Source: Anolis sagrei
Taxonomy: Eukaryota; Chordata; Lepidosauria; Squamata; Anolidae
DNA length: 64,000 nucleotides
Reading direction: 5' to 3'
Assembly: GCF_037176765.1 (NCBI RefSeq)
Contig: NC_090023.1
Span: forward strand, 104,298,866-104,362,865
The notes under the pieces were generated by a model. That model was not told the origin of the DNA. It worked only from the letters and a program-made list of their open reading frames with translations, and did no database searches. The position numbers were made by a program, and so were the translations under genes. This document shows positions 63,996 to 64,000 of the stretch, piece after piece (the first letter of the stretch is position 1; every line of letters begins with the position of its first letter).

Positions 63996-64000
63996 ACATT

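Overview
The window looks like nuclear DNA from a squamate reptile, most likely an anole-like iguanian lizard. The evidence is two vertebrate genes with introns and canonical splice sites, plus a repeat set that fits lizards: BovB (RTE), CR1 and L2 LINEs, tRNA-derived SINEs including a Sauria-type SINE, 5S-rRNA-derived SINEs, short Helitrons, hAT and pogo-like elements, and many palindromic MITEs. The species is an inference; no mitochondrial or other marker is present.

Two host genes are complete in coding sequence and lie head to head. MFSD9, a 12-span major facilitator transporter, is on the minus strand from 18527 down to 1806 in six coding exons, one of them only 44 nt. Its first exon sits in a CpG-rich promoter (about 18440-18760) with an NRF1-type site. 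TMEM182, a four-span claudin/PMP22-like muscle membrane protein, is on the plus strand from 27138 to 46395 in five coding exons giving 233 residues. MFSD9 and TMEM182 are also neighbours in mammals, so this is conserved synteny. No further host gene is supported right of 46395. That part looks like a gene desert with repeats and at least one repeat-free block (59860-60540) that could be a conserved non-coding element.

Region by region: 1-1805 is the 3' side of MFSD9. 1806-18527 is MFSD9, with introns carrying an L2 inserted into a CR1 (2737-5091), two SINEs (7835-8328), an L2 tail containing a piece of U2 snRNA (10200-10430), a CR1 with a long open RT frame (11533-13098) and an LTR fossil (14158-14859). 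18600-27137 is the shared upstream region, packed with MITEs, nested LINEs, a Helitron and a second LTR fossil. 27138-46395 is TMEM182, whose introns hold a BovB with a clear target-site duplication (39355-40503). 46396-64000 holds the presumed 3' UTR, a decayed second copy of part of TMEM182 exon 5 (48610-48710), CR1, L1, Helitron and hAT copies, and an L2 inserted in a pogo-like transposon that also carries a perfect 37-bp hairpin.

I found no prokaryote-type system, CRISPR array or clearly undescribed gene system. The most interesting signals are the TMEM182 exon-5 fragments on either side of the real exon 5, the U2 snRNA fragment in an L2 tail, the 37-bp hairpin, the precise Helitron termini, and the depth of nested insertion between the two genes.
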